Assembly: GCA_021822385.1 (NCBI GenBank)
Contig: JAKARC010000007.1
Span: 1-64,000, forward strand
Origin: Pseudomonadota bacterium
Lineage (GTDB): Bacteria > Pseudomonadota > Gammaproteobacteria > Steroidobacterales > Steroidobacteraceae
DNA: 64,000 nucleotides
Direction: 5' to 3'
In this document: positions 40,092 through 49,227 of the stretch, in pieces
Position numbering within the stretch: the first letter of the stretch is position 1
Layout of the letters: each line of letters begins with the position of its first letter
Program-made: the position numbers and the translations under genes
The notes under the pieces: model-generated
The model's database searches: none
Told to the model about the DNA's origin: nothing
Seen by the model: only the letters and a program-made list of their open reading frames with translations

Positions 40092-41237
40092 ATGCGGCAT
40101 AATGCACCCGTGATCGGCCAGGTGCGTTCCCAGGGCATGACGCGGCAGGCGCCTGCGGACGGCACCTTCCGCGGCGGCGACGCTTTTTATCTGCCGAATT
40201 TCTGCGCCTCACGCGCCGCCTCCGCCATCGTCGTCGTGGCCGAGCTGACCGCCATTCTCGTGTCCATTGCCCGCAGCGCGACCCAGGGTTTCTGGGCGGA
40301 CCTGGCGGTGCGTTCGCTCTTCCTGCTGTGGATCGGTCTGTTGTCGGCCACACTGCTGTGTGTGCTGCGCCCGTTGCTCGTGCGCTGCGGAGTGGCGCGC
40401 GGCTCGAGCATTGCCCTGGTGCTGTTGGCTGCCGTGATCGCGGCGAGTTCCGCCGGCGCGGTCCTGCTCGGGCATGCGGCGCTCGTGCGTGCTGCGGGCG
40501 CGAGCGGATTGTTCCCACGGCGCCTCGGCCCGTTCGTGTTGCGCAATACGGCCATCGGCCTGGTCATCGCCGCGGTGACGTTGCGCTACTTTTACGTGAC
40601 CCACCAATGGCGGCGCAACATCGAGCTCGGCGCCGCGGCGCGAGTGTTGGCCCTGCAGGCGCGGATCCGCCCGCATTTTCTGTTCAACAGCATGAACACC
40701 ATCGCCGCGCTGATCCGCACGGCGCCGCAGGCCGCCGAGCAGGCCGTGCAGGATCTCGCCGATCTGTTCCGCGCCTCGCTGGCCGAGCCGCTCGCCACCA
40801 TTACGCTTGCCGACGAGCTCGAGATCGCCCGCACCTACCAGCGCATCGAGCAGCTGCGTCTCGGCGAGCGGCTGCGGGTCGCCTGGCACGTTGCGGCGCT
40901 GCCGCTCGATGCCCGCGTGCCGGGATTGCTGCTGCAGCCGCTGCTCGAAAATGCGATCTATCACGGCATCGAACCGCGCCCGGCGGGCGGCACGGTCGAG
41001 ATCAACGGCGAGCGCTCCGGTGAGCTGCTCTCGTTGGTGGTGCGCAATCCACTCGGCACTTCGGTGCGCGAACGGGAGGGCAACCAGCTCGCGCTCGAGA
41101 ACATCCGCGAGCGCCTGGCGCTGCATTACGGCGCGCGGGCGCTGCTGAAGGCCGGCCGGTTCGGCGACGAATATATCGTGACGCTGCGTTTTCCGTACCT
41201 GCCCGTGGCCGCCCGCAGCGGCGGTGCGCCGGGGTGA
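40092..41237 (+). CDS. algZ: LytS/AlgZ-type sensor histidine kinase
   Basis: 381 residues from ATG 40092; ATG 40137 is also possible. Four or so membrane segments lie within the first 160 residues. The kinase part follows with the phospho-acceptor His in ARIRPHFLFNSMNTIAALIR, DLFRASLAEPLATITL and the ATP-binding LLQPLLENAIYHGIE. The family lacks the usual HisKA box. It is directly followed by its LytTR partner, in the same argH-algZ-algR order as in Pseudomonas, where the pair controls alginate and type IV pili. Its stop codon overlaps the ribosome-binding site of algR. Confidence 0.88.
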   Translation: MRHNAPVIGQVRSQGMTRQAPADGTFRGGDAFYLPNFCASRAASAIVVVAELTAILVSIARSATQGFWADLAVRSLFLLWIGLLSATLLCVLRPLLVRCGVARGSSIALVLLAAVIAASSAGAVLLGHAALVRAAGASGLFPRRLGPFVLRNTAIGLVIAAVTLRYFYVTHQWRRNIELGAAARVLALQARIRPHFLFNSMNTIAALIRTAPQAAEQAVQDLADLFRASLAEPLATITLADELEIARTYQRIEQLRLGERLRVAWHVAALPLDARVPGLLLQPLLENAIYHGIEPRPAGGTVEINGERSGELLSLVVRNPLGTSVREREGNQLALENIRERLALHYGARALLKAGRFGDEYIVTLRFPYLPVAARSGGAPG

Positions 41238-41247
41238 GGACCGGGGC

Positions 41248-41979
41248 GTGCTGAGGGTGCTCATCGTCGATGACGAGTTGCCGGCGCGTGAGCGTCTGGC
41301 GCAGCTGTTCACCGAGATCGACGGTGCACAGATCGTCGGCCAGGCCGCCACGGGACTCGAGGCGCTCGAACAGGCGGCGCGTCTGGCGCCGGATGTGGTC
41401 CTGCTCGATGTGCGCATGCCGGGACTGGATGGCATCGAGACGGCACATCATCTGAATGTCCTCGAGGCGCCACCCGCAGTCATTTTCACCACCGCCTACG
41501 ATCAGTACGCGGTCCATGCCTTCGAGACACATGCCGCCGGCTATCTCCTCAAGCCCATCCGCAAGGACAAGCTCGCCGCGGCTCTGGTGCATGCGGGACG
41601 TCTGACGCGTCCGCAACTGCGGCAGTTGGCGGGGGCCGCCGGCGTTCGTGCCCGTACGCACATTGCGGCGCGCCGCCGCGACCAGGTGAGCTTGATTGCG
41701 GTGCATGAGATTCTTTACTTCCAGGCCGACCAGAAATACACCACAGTGCGTCACCGTCTCGGTGAGGACCTGATCGAAGAGTCGCTGCGCACGCTGGAAG
41801 AGGACCTGGGCGCGGACTTCGTGCGTATTCATCGCAATACGCTGATCAATTCCAGCTACCTGCACCGCATCGTGCGCGACGCCGAGGGGCGCTGCTGTGT
41901 GCTGCTGCGCGGCCATCCCGATCCGCTGCCGGTCAGTCGCCGTCTGGCGGGGGAGCTGCGCGAGCGCTTCAAGGTCTGA
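41248..41979 (+). CDS. algR: LytTR response regulator, AlgR type
   Basis: 243 residues from GTG 41248, with GAGGA 8 bases upstream. Receiver domain VLIVDDELPARERL, phospho-acceptor Asp in VVLLDVRMPGLDG, and Lys in LLKPIRKDK. The C-terminal LytTR DNA-binding domain has EILYFQADQKYTTVRH, FVRIHRNTLINSSYL and PVSRRLAGELRERF. It pairs with the upstream kinase. Likely targets (pili, exopolysaccharide) are outside the window. Confidence 0.92.
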   Translation: MLRVLIVDDELPARERLAQLFTEIDGAQIVGQAATGLEALEQAARLAPDVVLLDVRMPGLDGIETAHHLNVLEAPPAVIFTTAYDQYAVHAFETHAAGYLLKPIRKDKLAAALVHAGRLTRPQLRQLAGAAGVRARTHIAARRRDQVSLIAVHEILYFQADQKYTTVRHRLGEDLIEESLRTLEEDLGADFVRIHRNTLINSSYLHRIVRDAEGRCCVLLRGHPDPLPVSRRLAGELRERFKV

Positions 41980-42012
41980 CCGCGGGCAACCCGTTACGGT
42001 ATGCTCATATCG

Positions 42013-42843
42013 ATGCGCATCGGCTTCACCAAGATGCACGGTCTCGGCAACGACTTTGCGGTATTTGATGCACCGCCGGGGGCGGCGCCATTTCCTGAAC
42101 GGGAACTGCGCCGGCTGGCCGACCGCCATACCGGCATCGGATTCGATCAGGCCCTGCTCGTGCAAGCGCCGCGGCGCGCGGGGACGGACGCCTTCTATCG
42201 AATCTTCAATGCCGACGGCAGTGAAGTCGAGCAATGCGGCAACGGCGCGCGGTGCGTGGCCGCGCTGATGGTGGCGCGCGGCGCCGGTCATGGCGGCACC
42301 GTCACGCTCGACAGTCCGGCAGGGCTCGTGCACGCGCACGTCCAGTCCGGCGGCCGGGTTGCCGTCGACATGGGCCAGGTTCGCTTCGATCCGGCCGCCC
42401 TGCCGTTCGACGCCCCCCGACAAGCCGACCGCTATCGGCTCGAACTCGACGGCGAAACCCTCGAAATCGGCGCGGTCTCGATTGGCAATCCTCACGCCGT
42501 GCTCGCCGTTGCATCGACCGACGCGGCGCCCGTCGAGCGGGTGGGCCCGGCAATCGAGAGTCATCCGCGCTTTGCGCAGCGGGTCAACGTCGGCTTCATG
42601 CAGGTGCTCGATCGCATGCACATCCGCCTGCGGGTTTACGAGCGCGGCGTCGGCGAAACGCTGGCCTGCGGCACGGGCGCCTGCGCGGCGGTGGCGGTGG
42701 GGTGCCGCTGGGGGCTGCTCGATCGTGAGGTGAGCGTCGGCGCGCCCGGCGGTGAGCTGCTCGTGCGCTGGGACGGTCCGGAGGCACCGATATGGCTGAC
42801 CGGACCGGCCGAAATCGCCTTCGTTGGTGAGATCGATCTTTGA
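42013..42843 (+). CDS. dapF: Diaminopimelate epimerase
   Basis: 276 residues. Starts MRIGFTKMHGLGNDFAVFD. The two catalytic cysteines are in EQCGNGARCVAA and LACGTGACAAVAVG. Converts LL- to meso-diaminopimelate for lysine and peptidoglycan. ATG 42013 matches the family start; an ATG four codons upstream is in frame. First of a dapF-DUF484-xerC series, as in enterobacteria and xanthomonads. Confidence 0.96.
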   Translation: MRIGFTKMHGLGNDFAVFDAPPGAAPFPERELRRLADRHTGIGFDQALLVQAPRRAGTDAFYRIFNADGSEVEQCGNGARCVAALMVARGAGHGGTVTLDSPAGLVHAHVQSGGRVAVDMGQVRFDPAALPFDAPRQADRYRLELDGETLEIGAVSIGNPHAVLAVASTDAAPVERVGPAIESHPRFAQRVNVGFMQVLDRMHIRLRVYERGVGETLACGTGACAAVAVGCRWGLLDREVSVGAPGGELLVRWDGPEAPIWLTGPAEIAFVGEIDL

Positions 42844-42857
42844 GGAGCGTCAGTATC

Positions 42858-43568
42858 ATGACAACACGCGAAGCCCACGATATCGCCGCCAGCCCAGTGG
42901 ACGAAGAATCGATGGTCGAGTACCTGCAGCACAACCCGGATTTCTTTGAACGCCACCCGGGGTTGCTGCTGCGCCTGCGTGTTCCGCACGCGCGCGGGGG
43001 CTCGACGATCTCATTGGTGGAGCGGCAGATCGAGGTGATGCGGGAGAAGCATGCTCAGCTCGAGAGCAAGCTCGCCGGGTTGATCGCGGTCGCACGGTCC
43101 AATGATGCGGTTGCCGAGAAGCTGCACCGCTTCACGCGCCGGCTGCTCTTGGCCGGGAATCGCGCCGACGCGGTCGAGCGGATCGAAGCAAGTCTGCGCG
43201 AGGATCTGGATGCTTTTCACAGCACCCTGCTGCTGGTCGGTTCATACCCTGATTTGACCCCACAGCGCTTCGTGCATGCCGTGAGCCGTGACAGTCCGGC
43301 ATTGAAATCGTTCGACACGCTCTTCAGCGGCGGCAAACCGCGTTGTGGGCAGGCGCGCGATTCGCAGCGCGAGCTGCTGTTCGGACCGGAATCGACGCAG
43401 ATCGCCTCCATGGCGCTCGTACCCCTGATGCACAAGGGAGCGCCGCTCGGTGTGCTGGCCCTCGGCAGTCCCGATCGCGACCGATTCCATCCCGGCATGA
43501 GCACGGAGTTTCTGGCCCGCATGGCGGACCTGATCGTCGATGCTCTGACCCTGCGGCGCAGCGCCTGA
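42858..43568 (+). CDS. DUF484 family protein
   Basis: 236 residues. VEYLQHNPDFFERHPGLLLRLRVPH and SLVERQIEVMREKHAQLESKL are the DUF484 signature, followed by a GAF-like domain. Function unknown. It always accompanies dapF and xerC in gammaproteobacteria, so a link to chromosome-dimer resolution or cell division has been suspected. The probable coiled coil covers about residues 50-80. Confidence 0.92.
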   Translation: MTTREAHDIAASPVDEESMVEYLQHNPDFFERHPGLLLRLRVPHARGGSTISLVERQIEVMREKHAQLESKLAGLIAVARSNDAVAEKLHRFTRRLLLAGNRADAVERIEASLREDLDAFHSTLLLVGSYPDLTPQRFVHAVSRDSPALKSFDTLFSGGKPRCGQARDSQRELLFGPESTQIASMALVPLMHKGAPLGVLALGSPDRDRFHPGMSTEFLARMADLIVDALTLRRSA

Positions 43569-43594
43569 GCGCCGCCTGAGCGCGCAGTGTGTCG

Positions 43595-44545
43595 ATGAAT
43601 CCCGAAGCGCTCGAGTGGCTGGAGCGGTTCCGGCGTCATCTGACGAACGAGCGGCGTGCCTCGCCGCATACCGTGGCGAGCTATCAGCGCGATCTCGACG
43701 CGCTGGCAACGTTTTGCGCTCAATCCGGGATTCATGCCTGGACCGGACTTGATGTCGCGCGCATACGCATGTTCGCCGCGAAGGCACATGCCGGCGGCTT
43801 GGCTGCGCGTAGCGTCCAGCGGCGCCTGTCCGCGGTACGCAGCTTTTACGACTTTCTCCTGCGTGAGGCACAGCTGCAGCGCGAACGCCGGGATGCGGAT
43901 GCCGGCGAGGACCTGTGCGCGCTGTTGAGCAACCCAGCGGTCGAGGTGCGTGCCCCGAAGGCCGCGCGCCGCCTGCCGGGGACGCTTGACGCGGACCAGA
44001 TGGCACGGCTGTTGGCCTTCGCGCCGAACACACCTCTGGCCGTGCGCGACCGTGCCATCATGGAGCTGCTGTATTCCTCCGGGCTACGACTCGCGGAACT
44101 CACCGAGCTCGACCTCACGCACCTCGATCTGCGCGACCGCACGGTGCGTGTGCTCGGCAAGGGGCGCAAAGAACGGATCGTGCCGGTCGGACGCTTGGCG
44201 GTGCAGGCGCTCGAGCGCTGGTTGCCGCAACGCGCAGCCTGGGCATCGGCCACGGAGCCGGCACTGTTCATCGGCCGCGGCGGCCGGCGCCTCGGTCGCA
44301 GGCAGGTCGAGAAGCGCGTCAGCTACTGGGCGTTGCGCCAGGGGCTGCCACAGCATGTGCACCCGCACCTGTTCCGTCACTCCTTCGCCTCGCATCTGCT
44401 TGAGTCCGGAGCGGAGCTGCGCGGCGTGCAGGAGCTGCTCGGCCATGCCGATATCGCCACGACCCAGATCTATACTCACCTTGATTTTCAGCACCTCGCC
44501 CGCATCTACGATGCGGCGCACCCGCGGGCGCGTCGCAGATCCTGA
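43595..44545 (+). CDS. xerC: Tyrosine recombinase XerC
   Basis: 316 residues. SAM-like N-terminal domain ([20 protein letters not shown]). The catalytic domain has Arg in [16 protein letters not shown], Lys in [12 protein letters not shown], HxxR in [15 protein letters not shown], His in [11 protein letters not shown] and the nucleophile Tyr in [15 protein letters not shown]. With XerD it resolves chromosome dimers at dif. The GTG at 43589 is a possible earlier start. Confidence 0.96.
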   Translation: MNPEALEWLERFRRHLTNERRASPHTVASYQRDLDALATFCAQSGIHAWTGLDVARIRMFAAKAHAGGLAARSVQRRLSAVRSFYDFLLREAQLQRERRDADAGEDLCALLSNPAVEVRAPKAARRLPGTLDADQMARLLAFAPNTPLAVRDRAIMELLYSSGLRLAELTELDLTHLDLRDRTVRVLGKGRKERIVPVGRLAVQALERWLPQRAAWASATEPALFIGRGGRRLGRRQVEKRVSYWALRQGLPQHVHPHLFRHSFASHLLESGAELRGVQELLGHADIATTQIYTHLDFQHLARIYDAAHPRARRRS

Positions 44546-44594
44546 GGTGCCGGACCGGTGCGGTTCGCGCCGATTCAACCCGGCAAGAGATGCA

Positions 44595-45155
44595 ATGACC
44601 CACAACGCAGCGTTCGATCCACACGGTACGACCATTCTCGGCGTGCGCCGCAAGGGCAGCGTCGCGCTCGGCGGCGATGGTCAAGTGACGCTCGGCAACA
44701 CCGTGATGAAGAGCAATGCGCGTAAGGTGCGCCGCTTGTACAACGACAAGGTGCTGGCCGGCTTTGCCGGCGGCACGGCCGATGCGTTTACGCTGTTCGA
44801 GCGTTTCGAGGGCAAGCTCGAGAAATACGGCAACTTGACCCGTGCCGCCATCGAGTTGGCCAAGGATTGGCGCGCCGATCGCTATCTGCGCCGGCTCGAG
44901 GCGCTGCTGCTGGTCGCGGATCCGGATAAACTGCTCGTCATCTCCGGCAACGGGGATGTCATCGAGCCGGAAAACGACGCCGCTGCGATCGGCTCCGGCG
45001 GGCAATTCGCGCTGTCGGCCGCGCGCGCGCTCCTGGCGGACTCGGAACTTCCCGCGCGCGCAATTGTCCAGCGTTCACTCGAGATCGCCGCCGACATCTG
45101 CATCTATACCAATCGCAATCTGACCATCGAGGAACTGAGGCGCGAGGAACCCTGA
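44595..45155 (+). CDS. hslV: ATP-dependent protease subunit HslV
   Basis: 186 residues. The proteolytic Thr is predicted at position 12 of [20 protein letters not shown], after an 11-residue leader that must be removed; in E. coli only Met is cut. [37 protein letters not shown] and [16 protein letters not shown] are conserved. It forms a double hexamer with HslU to degrade misfolded and regulatory proteins. Followed by hslU after 25 bp. Confidence 0.97.
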   Translation: MTHNAAFDPHGTTILGVRRKGSVALGGDGQVTLGNTVMKSNARKVRRLYNDKVLAGFAGGTADAFTLFERFEGKLEKYGNLTRAAIELAKDWRADRYLRRLEALLLVADPDKLLVISGNGDVIEPENDAAAIGSGGQFALSAARALLADSELPARAIVQRSLEIAADICIYTNRNLTIEELRREEP

Positions 45156-45180
45156 CGGGGCTGCCGCGGCGCCGCACATC

Positions 45181-46518
45181 ATGTCTACGCTTACTCCACG
45201 CGAGATCGTCCAGGAGCTCGACAAGCACATCATCGGTCAGAACGCCGCCAAGCGCGCCGTGGCCATCGCCCTGCGCAATCGCTGGCGGCGCATGCAGGTG
45301 TCGGAGCCGTTGCGCCAGGAAATCACGCCGAAGAACATTCTGATGATCGGACCCACGGGCGTCGGCAAGACCGAGATCGCCCGCCGCCTCGCACGGCTCG
45401 CAAACGCACCGTTCGTCAAGATCGAGGCCACGAAATTCACGGAGGTCGGCTACGTCGGCCGTGACGTCGATTCCATCGTCAAGGAGCTGGCCGACGTCGC
45501 GGTGAAGATGACGCGCGAACAGGAGATGGAAAAAGTACGGCAGCGCGCCGCGCAGGGTGCCGAGGAGCGTCTGCTCGACGCATTGCTGCCGAAGCCGCGC
45601 GTGATGGGATTCTCCACCGACGAACCGCCGCAGCCGCGCGATGCGGAGACACGCGAGAAATTCCGCCGCATGCTGCGCGCCGGCGAGCTCGATGAGCGCG
45701 AGATCGAGATCGAGCTCAGCGCCCAGCCCATGGGCGTCGAGATCATGGCTCCGCCGGGCATGGAAGAGATGCAGCAGCAACTGCAATCGATGTTTCAGAA
45801 CCTCGGCGGCAACCGCACGCGCAGCCGTAAGTTGAAGGTGCACGAGGCGGCGAAACTGCTGGTCGAGGACGAGGCAGCCAAGCTGATCAATGAGGAAGAG
45901 CTGAAGATCAAAGCGGTCGCAAACGCGGAGCAGAACGGCATCGTGTTCATCGACGAGATCGACAAGGTCACGCGCCGGCAGGAGACTCTCGGCGCGGACG
46001 TGTCGCGCGAAGGCGTGCAACGCGATCTGCTGCCGCTCGTGGAAGGCTCGACGGTGACCACCAAATACGGACCGGTCAAGACCGACCACGTGCTGTTCAT
46101 CGCCTCGGGCGCCTTCAGCCTCTCGAAGCCCTCGGATCTGATTCCGGAGTTGCAGGGACGCCTGCCCATCCGGGTCGAACTCGAGTCGCTGAAGGTCGAG
46201 GATTTCGTGCGCATCCTGACCGAGCCCGACGCTTCACTCACCGCCCAATACCAGGCGTTGATGAGCACCGAGGGAGTGAAGGTGCACTTCACCGCCGCGG
46301 GTGTGCAGCGCATCGCCCAGATTGCCTATCAGGTGAACGAGCGGACCGAGAACATCGGTGCACGCCGCCTGCACACCGTCATGGAACGGCTGCTCGAGAC
46401 GGTTTCGTACGATGCGTCCGAGCATTCAGGCGCCGAGATCACCATCGATACGCAGTATGTCGATGAGCATCTGGGCAACCTCGCCAAGGATGAGGATCTG
46501 AGCCGCTATATTCTTTGA
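45181..46518 (+). CDS. hslU: ATP-dependent protease ATPase subunit HslU
   Basis: 445 residues. Opens with [28 protein letters not shown]. Walker [16 protein letters not shown], the pore loop in [13 protein letters not shown], Walker [12 protein letters not shown] and a C-terminal EDLSRYIL that docks into HslV are present. Unfolds substrates for HslV. The intermediate I-domain is Met-, Gln- and Glu-rich as usual. Confidence 0.98.
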   Translation: MSTLTPREIVQELDKHIIGQNAAKRAVAIALRNRWRRMQVSEPLRQEITPKNILMIGPTGVGKTEIARRLARLANAPFVKIEATKFTEVGYVGRDVDSIVKELADVAVKMTREQEMEKVRQRAAQGAEERLLDALLPKPRVMGFSTDEPPQPRDAETREKFRRMLRAGELDEREIEIELSAQPMGVEIMAPPGMEEMQQQLQSMFQNLGGNRTRSRKLKVHEAAKLLVEDEAAKLINEEELKIKAVANAEQNGIVFIDEIDKVTRRQETLGADVSREGVQRDLLPLVEGSTVTTKYGPVKTDHVLFIASGAFSLSKPSDLIPELQGRLPIRVELESLKVEDFVRILTEPDASLTAQYQALMSTEGVKVHFTAAGVQRIAQIAYQVNERTENIGARRLHTVMERLLETVSYDASEHSGAEITIDTQYVDEHLGNLAKDEDLSRYIL

Positions 46519-46561
46519 GCTGCGCAGGCCATCCCTGGCCGTACCGCAACCGATGTCGCGA

Positions 46562-47311
46562 TCATCCCGCCTGCGGGTGATCGTGGACCCAGCGGGTGAG
46601 GAAGTTGATGAGCGCAATCACCCGCCGATCGCCGCTCGCCAGCCGGGACTCGTTTCCGTGGTAGCTGAAGTACGACGGTCCGGTCTTGAATCGTCCATCG
46701 ACGATGATGGTCGGAGTGGCCGTGATCTGATAGACATTGCCAAGCTGGCGGGCCCGGTCGAGTTCGACCTGCACATCGAATGAGTGGTAGGCATTGGCGA
46801 AAGCGCTGCCCGGCACGCCATGGCGTTCGGCAAACGCTTCCTGCAGGGCAAGCGTCTTGGCCGCGGTATCGCCGATCATGACATTCTCATCGCCGCCGGC
46901 GGCCTGCTCGAGCCGGTGCAGAGTGTTGAACGTCGTCGGCACCAGATCATCGCGGCCCACCGCCAGCAGCGTGTAATAGAACCGCGCGTCCGCCTGCTGC
47001 AGCGGCGCCCACATCACCGGCACCTGCTCGAACTGGACATAGGACGGTTTGTGCTTGCGCCAGGCGACGATGTGCGGCTCGAGGGCATGACAGAACGGGC
47101 AGGCGAGATAGAAAAATTCGATGACCTGCACTTTCCCGGCCGGCGCGTTGGTGGGCTGCGCGGGGGAGAGAATCTTGTAGTTGACGCCCGCCTTCCACCG
47201 GCTGCTCACCGGCAGGCTCGCCGCGGCCGCGCGCGCACCCAGTGCGCCCAGGCAACATGCCAGCAGCGCCGTCGCGACGGTCAGTGCGCCTGATTTGATT
47301 GAAACTCGCAT
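46562..47311 (-). CDS. Thiol:disulfide interchange protein DsbA, CPFC form
   Basis: 249 residues from ATG 47311, with GAGGAG about 10 bases upstream. A cleavable signal peptide ends near ARAAAA. The thioredoxin active site is Cys71-Pro-Phe-Cys74 (FYLACPFCHALEPH) instead of the classical CPHC. The cis-Pro loop is in ITATPTIIVDGRF. It is the second gene of a tandem pair with the lipoprotein DsbA, 4 bp downstream. The two share NAPAGKVQV-type and SSRWxxGVNY-type blocks, so they derive from a duplication. Periplasmic thiol oxidase or related function. Confidence 0.9.
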   Translation of the reverse strand: MRVSIKSGALTVATALLACCLGALGARAAAASLPVSSRWKAGVNYKILSPAQPTNAPAGKVQVIEFFYLACPFCHALEPHIVAWRKHKPSYVQFEQVPVMWAPLQQADARFYYTLLAVGRDDLVPTTFNTLHRLEQAAGGDENVMIGDTAAKTLALQEAFAERHGVPGSAFANAYHSFDVQVELDRARQLGNVYQITATPTIIVDGRFKTGPSYFSYHGNESRLASGDRRVIALINFLTRWVHDHPQAG

Positions 47312-47315
47312 CAAC

Positions 47316-48125
47316 TTAGCTCCTCTGCACATGATCGTGGTCCCACGCGGCCAGGAAGTCGATCAGCTCGATCAGCTGCTGCTCGCCGCCTGCCATGGCC
47401 GGATTGGTCTTGTATCGTCCATCGACAATGATGGTCGGTGTGGAGTTCACCGAGTAAGTCTGCTGGATCACCTCGGCCTGTTGAAGATGGGTATTGACGT
47501 CGATGGAATGATAGGCGCGGACGAAGGCGGCGGCTGAAACGCCGTTCCTGACGGCAAACGCCTCTTGCATCCTCAATGTGTTTCCGGCGCTGCTGCCAAC
47601 CATGACGGACTCAGAGTCGGTCCTCGCCTCCAGGGTGTGGATGTACCGGAATGCTTTTGCGATCAGATCCTTCTTCCCGAGCGCCTCGAGGGTGTAGAAG
47701 AGCCGGGCATGTGCCTGCTGCACCGGTCCCCACATCACCGGCACGCGCACGAATTGCACGTAGCTCGGTTTGGACTTGCGCCAGGCGCGCAGGTAGGGCT
47801 CAAGCTGATAGCAGTGCGGACAGGCGAGCCAGAAGATCTCCATGACCTGCACCTTTCCCGGCGGCGCATTGGTGGGCTGCGCCGGGGAAACTACATCGTA
47901 GTTGACGCCGGGCTGCCAGCGACTGCTGGCGGGCAGGGCAAGCGGACTGTCCGCCGCCGAGCGGATCGAGGCAGACGACGCGTTGCTGGCGTTGCTGTAC
48001 GCATGGGCCGGCGCGGCACCGGTGCCGGGGGATGCGGCGGTGCTCACGCTCGGCGGCGGGTGACGGGAGCTGCAGGCGCTCAGTGCGAGAGCGGCCACAG
48101 CGGAGACGGCGAGCTGGCGGATCAT
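47316..48125 (-). CDS. DsbA family protein, predicted lipoprotein, CPHC form
   Basis: 269 residues. Signal peptide with lipobox LSAC at Cys18 (MIRQLAVSAVAALALSACSS), followed by a Ser/Ala/Pro-rich linker to about residue 65. The DsbA fold follows with Cys102-Pro-His-Cys105 (FWLACPHCYQLEP) and the cis-Pro loop VNSTPTIIVDGRY. Membrane-tethered oxidase for secreted proteins. Residue 19 is Ser, which suggests outer-membrane sorting. AGGAG lies 11 bases before the ATG. Confidence 0.9.
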   Translation of the reverse strand: MIRQLAVSAVAALALSACSSRHPPPSVSTAASPGTGAAPAHAYSNASNASSASIRSAADSPLALPASSRWQPGVNYDVVSPAQPTNAPPGKVQVMEIFWLACPHCYQLEPYLRAWRKSKPSYVQFVRVPVMWGPVQQAHARLFYTLEALGKKDLIAKAFRYIHTLEARTDSESVMVGSSAGNTLRMQEAFAVRNGVSAAAFVRAYHSIDVNTHLQQAEVIQQTYSVNSTPTIIVDGRYKTNPAMAGGEQQLIELIDFLAAWDHDHVQRS

Positions 48126-48384
48126 GGTCTGGACAACTCCTGACTACGAGTACGGACTGCCGGGTGCATGGCATGCCGTCGGGTACGGGCGGTGCGGCGC
48201 GCTGCAGCCGCAGCGGGGACGCGGCCGCACCGGCTGTACGGGCGCCGATTGCTCGGGGACGTCCGCTGCGGTCGCAGGTCTGGCGATCGCGCCGGCGGCG
48301 GCCACGGGAATACGACATTTCGCCATGGTTCGCTATTTGATTCCGACCCGATGATGCGCAAGCGGCAAATTGTACACTACGACG

Positions 48385-48966
48385 ATGAGTGTCTTTCCCC
48401 ATGCGCAGTTCCTGCTGAGCGCCGCCGCTGCCGCTCAATTTCCGGCCGACCGCGGCGCGGAAGTGGCATTCGCCGGGCGCTCGAACGCCGGAAAATCGAG
48501 CGCGATCAATGCGCTGGTGGCGCAGAAAGCCCTGGCGCGCGCGAGCAAGACGCCCGGGCGCACCCGTCTGATCAATTTCTTCGCGCTGACTGCCGAAACG
48601 CGGCTGGTGGACCTGCCGGGCTATGGTTATGCGAGTGCGCCCGAGCAGGAGCGGCGTGCATGGCCGGCGCTGATCGAGGCGCTGCGCCGCCGTGCCTGTC
48701 TGCGTGGCGTATTTCTGATCGTGGATGCGCGGCGCGGTATCGGTGCAGGGGATACGGCACTGCTCGAGTGGGCAGGGCAGCTGCCGGTGCATGTGCTGCT
48801 CGCCAAGAGTGACAAGCTCTCGAGCGCCGAGGGACGCAAAGCGCTGGCGCTGGCCGCGCGTACGCTGGGAAACACGGCAACCGTGCAATTGTTTTCCGCA
48901 CATGGCGGCACGGGCGTGGAGGAGGCTCGACAGATGCTGGCCGCGAGAATCGGGCTGTCGGTTTAA
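48385..48966 (+). CDS. engB: Ribosome biogenesis GTP-binding protein EngB/YsxC
   Basis: 193 residues. G1 FAGRSNAGKSSAINAL, G2/G3 KTPGRTRLINFF and VDLPGYGYASAP, G4 LLAKSDKL are intact. It acts in assembly of the 50S subunit. ATG 48385 fits the family; an upstream ATG at 48370 is in frame. Followed by a rho-independent-like terminator. Confidence 0.95.
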   Translation: MSVFPHAQFLLSAAAAAQFPADRGAEVAFAGRSNAGKSSAINALVAQKALARASKTPGRTRLINFFALTAETRLVDLPGYGYASAPEQERRAWPALIEALRRRACLRGVFLIVDARRGIGAGDTALLEWAGQLPVHVLLAKSDKLSSAEGRKALALAARTLGNTATVQLFSAHGGTGVEEARQMLAARIGLSV

Positions 48967-49003
48967 AAGACCCCGATGGCCGCGCGGGCCACCGGGGCAG
49001 ACC

Positions 49004-49036
49004 AACCCGGCACAGGTCTCGTGTGAACCGGGTTTT
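49004..49036 (+). terminator. Rho-independent-type terminator after engB
   Basis: AACCCGG (49004-49010) pairs with CCGGGTT (49028-49034), and CAC (49011-49013) can extend the stem with GTG (49023-49025). Two further T residues follow the stem. A second hairpin just upstream (48971-48996) has one mismatch in an 11-bp stem and may add to termination. Confidence 0.65.
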
Positions 49037-49227
49037 AACCCGCTCAGGGAGGGAAGCGGGGAGTGCCGAAGCACTCTGTAGGTTCGAGCCGAGGGCAATG
49101 GGAAAGTTCCGCGTCCGACGACCGATCGATATCTGATTTTATATACAGTTTTCCGGCGGGTGATCCTGTCCGCAGAATGGCACTCAGTGCCTCGGTGGGC
49201 CGCTCGCCCATGGACGCAGGAGTCATC

